In this document: positions 62,944 through 64,000 of the stretch, in pieces
How the letters are laid out: every line of letters starts with the position of its first letter
Position numbering within the stretch: position 1 is the stretch's first letter
Assembly (NCBI GenBank): GCA_945859605.1
Contig: OX243815.1
Location: 37,174,665 to 37,238,664, forward strand
Reading direction: 5' to 3'
From: Lumbricus rubellus
Lineage: Eukaryota > Annelida > Clitellata > Crassiclitellata > Lumbricidae
Length of the DNA stretch: 64,000 nt
Made by a program: the position numbers and the translations under genes
Notes under the pieces: generated by a model
Databases searched by the model: none
The model's input: the letters and a program-made list of their open reading frames with translations, nothing else
What the model was told of the DNA's origin: nothing

Positions 62944-62970
62944 AAAATATATTATCGCGTAATAGTAAAA

Positions 62971-64000
62971 ATGCAATCATCTGATATTCTGAGATTTACC
63001 GAACAACCATTGAGCGATGAAAGCGTCGAACGCTACGAATGGTACGAGTATGAGCCGATATCGGGGGCGAATCTAAACACCTCCGGCGAGATTAGAATAA
63101 ACATCGAACTTCAAGATTTATTTTGTCATCCAGCAGAATCTTACCTGCTGTTCGAGGGTAGATTGACGAAGGCGGACAACACCTTCTACGTTAATGCCGA
63201 TGAAGCAACTCTTACGAATAATGGGCTCATGCATCTTTTCAGCCAAATTTCGTATTCCCTGTCGAATCAGGAAATTGAATCGTTATTTCACCCAGGTCAA
63301 GCAACGACGATGCTCGGATTACTCAAATACCCGAATGATTTTCAACTAGCTCAAGGTTTGAATCAGTTGTGGTACAAGGACAGCGGGGCGACGGCTGCTA
63401 TCGCGAATAGTCAAGGTTTCGCCGTGAGACAGTCGTATATAATTCAAAAACCAAATGCCAAAGGTACTTTTAGCTTTGTAGTTCCATTGAAGCATATTTT
63501 CGGATTTTGCGATGATTACGACAAGGTTGTTTTTGGTGTGAAACATACGCTAACTCTGGTTCGTAAAGCCGACGATGACGCAATTTTTAGACTCGCCGCT
63601 GCGGCCGCAGGGAAAGTGAGAGTAGATAAAATCTCGTGGTTCATGCCGCACGTTATTCCCGCGGATATGGAGAAGATGCAATTGTACAAAACGATCGAAT
63701 CGAAAGCGTCGTTGCCAGTTGCGTACAGAGCCCGTCAATGCGATACCACCTCCGTCGCACAGTCGACTAATTTTAGCTGGAGACTTAGCGTCAAGACATT
63801 ACCTGAGAAGCCTAGGTATATCATCTTGGGTTTTCAAACCGACAAAAGCGGCGATCAAGAACACAATCCATCCGTTTTCAATCATTGTGATCTGAAGAAC
63901 ATGTTCGTGATGATGAACCAGGACCGATACCCAGTTGTCGACTATAATCTATCATTTCCGAATCAACAATTCTCGCGGGTGTACCGAGCAGCGGCCGCGT
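62971..64000 (+). CDS. Capsid-like Polinton protein (probable major capsid protein), incomplete
   Basis: Open from the ATG (preceded by GCGTAATAGTAAAA) to the window end, 343 codons, no stop. Features include RYEWYEYEPISGANLNTSGE, NNGLMHLFSQISYSLSNQEI, GTFSFVVPLKHIFGFCDDYD, VRVDKISWFMPHVIPADMEK, and a YPVVDYNLSFPNQQFSRVYR block. The protein is beta-rich and has no membrane segment. It belongs to a protein family common in animal Polintons, of which a nematode member is the uncharacterised protein F54H12.2. Position after the other virion genes suggests the double-jelly-roll major capsid protein; this is inference. The 3' end lies beyond the window. Confidence 0.7.
   Translation, partial: MQSSDILRFTEQPLSDESVERYEWYEYEPISGANLNTSGEIRINIELQDLFCHPAESYLLFEGRLTKADNTFYVNADEATLTNNGLMHLFSQISYSLSNQEIESLFHPGQATTMLGLLKYPNDFQLAQGLNQLWYKDSGATAAIANSQGFAVRQSYIIQKPNAKGTFSFVVPLKHIFGFCDDYDKVVFGVKHTLTLVRKADDDAIFRLAAAAAGKVRVDKISWFMPHVIPADMEKMQLYKTIESKASLPVAYRARQCDTTSVAQSTNFSWRLSVKTLPEKPRYIILGFQTDKSGDQEHNPSVFNHCDLKNMFVMMNQDRYPVVDYNLSFPNQQFSRVYRAAAA

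Larger units (their letters stand above)
50065..64000. mobile_element. Maverick/Polinton element (partial, right end outside window)
   Basis: A contiguous set of Polinton hallmark genes: chromodomain integrase and zinc-ribbon PLA2 on the minus strand, then packaging ATPase, penton-like protein and further virion genes on the plus strand, with the capsid-like gene running off the window. The protein-primed DNA polymerase and the adenovirus-type protease are not seen and would be expected to the right. The layout is compact, with gaps of tens of bases, unlike the surrounding host DNA. Decay signs are an in-frame stop in the integrase, a frameshift near 54664 and an LTR retrotransposon at 56909-62125. 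Left boundary is uncertain. Confidence 0.85.

Overview
This is a metazoan nuclear DNA window, not a microbial one. It has spliced coding exons with canonical splice sites, microsatellites, tRNA-derived SINEs, LINE, LTR, hAT-like and mariner-like elements, and a Maverick/Polinton virus-like element. The gene families and the palindromic AGGCCTA-type motif scattered across the window suggest a marine invertebrate deuterostome, for example an echinoderm. This is inference; I could not run a search. Layout: (1) About 1-7.6 kb holds the 5' end of a minus-strand host gene whose first two coding exons match the start of the I-BAR (IMD) domain of MTSS1/MIM, separated by a 7.4 kb intron with a LINE relic. 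(2) About 7.6-18.4 kb has no convincing host gene. It is a mosaic of TIR elements, including two twin hAT-like MITEs and two mariner-type elements that share one TA target dinucleotide. (3) About 18.4-42.2 kb holds four same-strand paralogues of a long, intronless, cysteine-rich multi-pass membrane protein built around an LRAT (NlpC/P60-like) acyltransferase domain. Copies 1 and 3 are intact. Copy 2 is frameshifted near its start and split near its C-terminus by a 3.3 kb hAT-like element. Copy 4 is a pseudogene. (4) About 42.2-50 kb holds further repeats: a transposase relic with long TIRs, a SINE whose tail matches a LINE family, and one LINE nested inside another of the same family. (5) About 50-64 kb is most of one arm of a Polinton. 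Its genes are a SAP-like repeat protein, a chromodomain integrase, a zinc-ribbon/phospholipase-A2 protein, an A32-like packaging ATPase, a penton-like protein, a small basic/glycine-rich protein, a dUTPase-like protein, a membrane protein, two further structural proteins and the start of a capsid-like protein that runs off the window. One of these genes is interrupted by a very young 5.2 kb Gypsy-like LTR retrotransposon with identical 535 bp LTRs and a perfect 5 bp target duplication. The most original signals are the LRAT/cysteine-tail membrane protein array, the evidence inside copy 4 that palindromic TAGGCCTA-type motifs arise as short insertions, and the Polinton module with a dUTPase-fold protein, a PLA2 and an AT-rich start-codon motif before nearly every gene.
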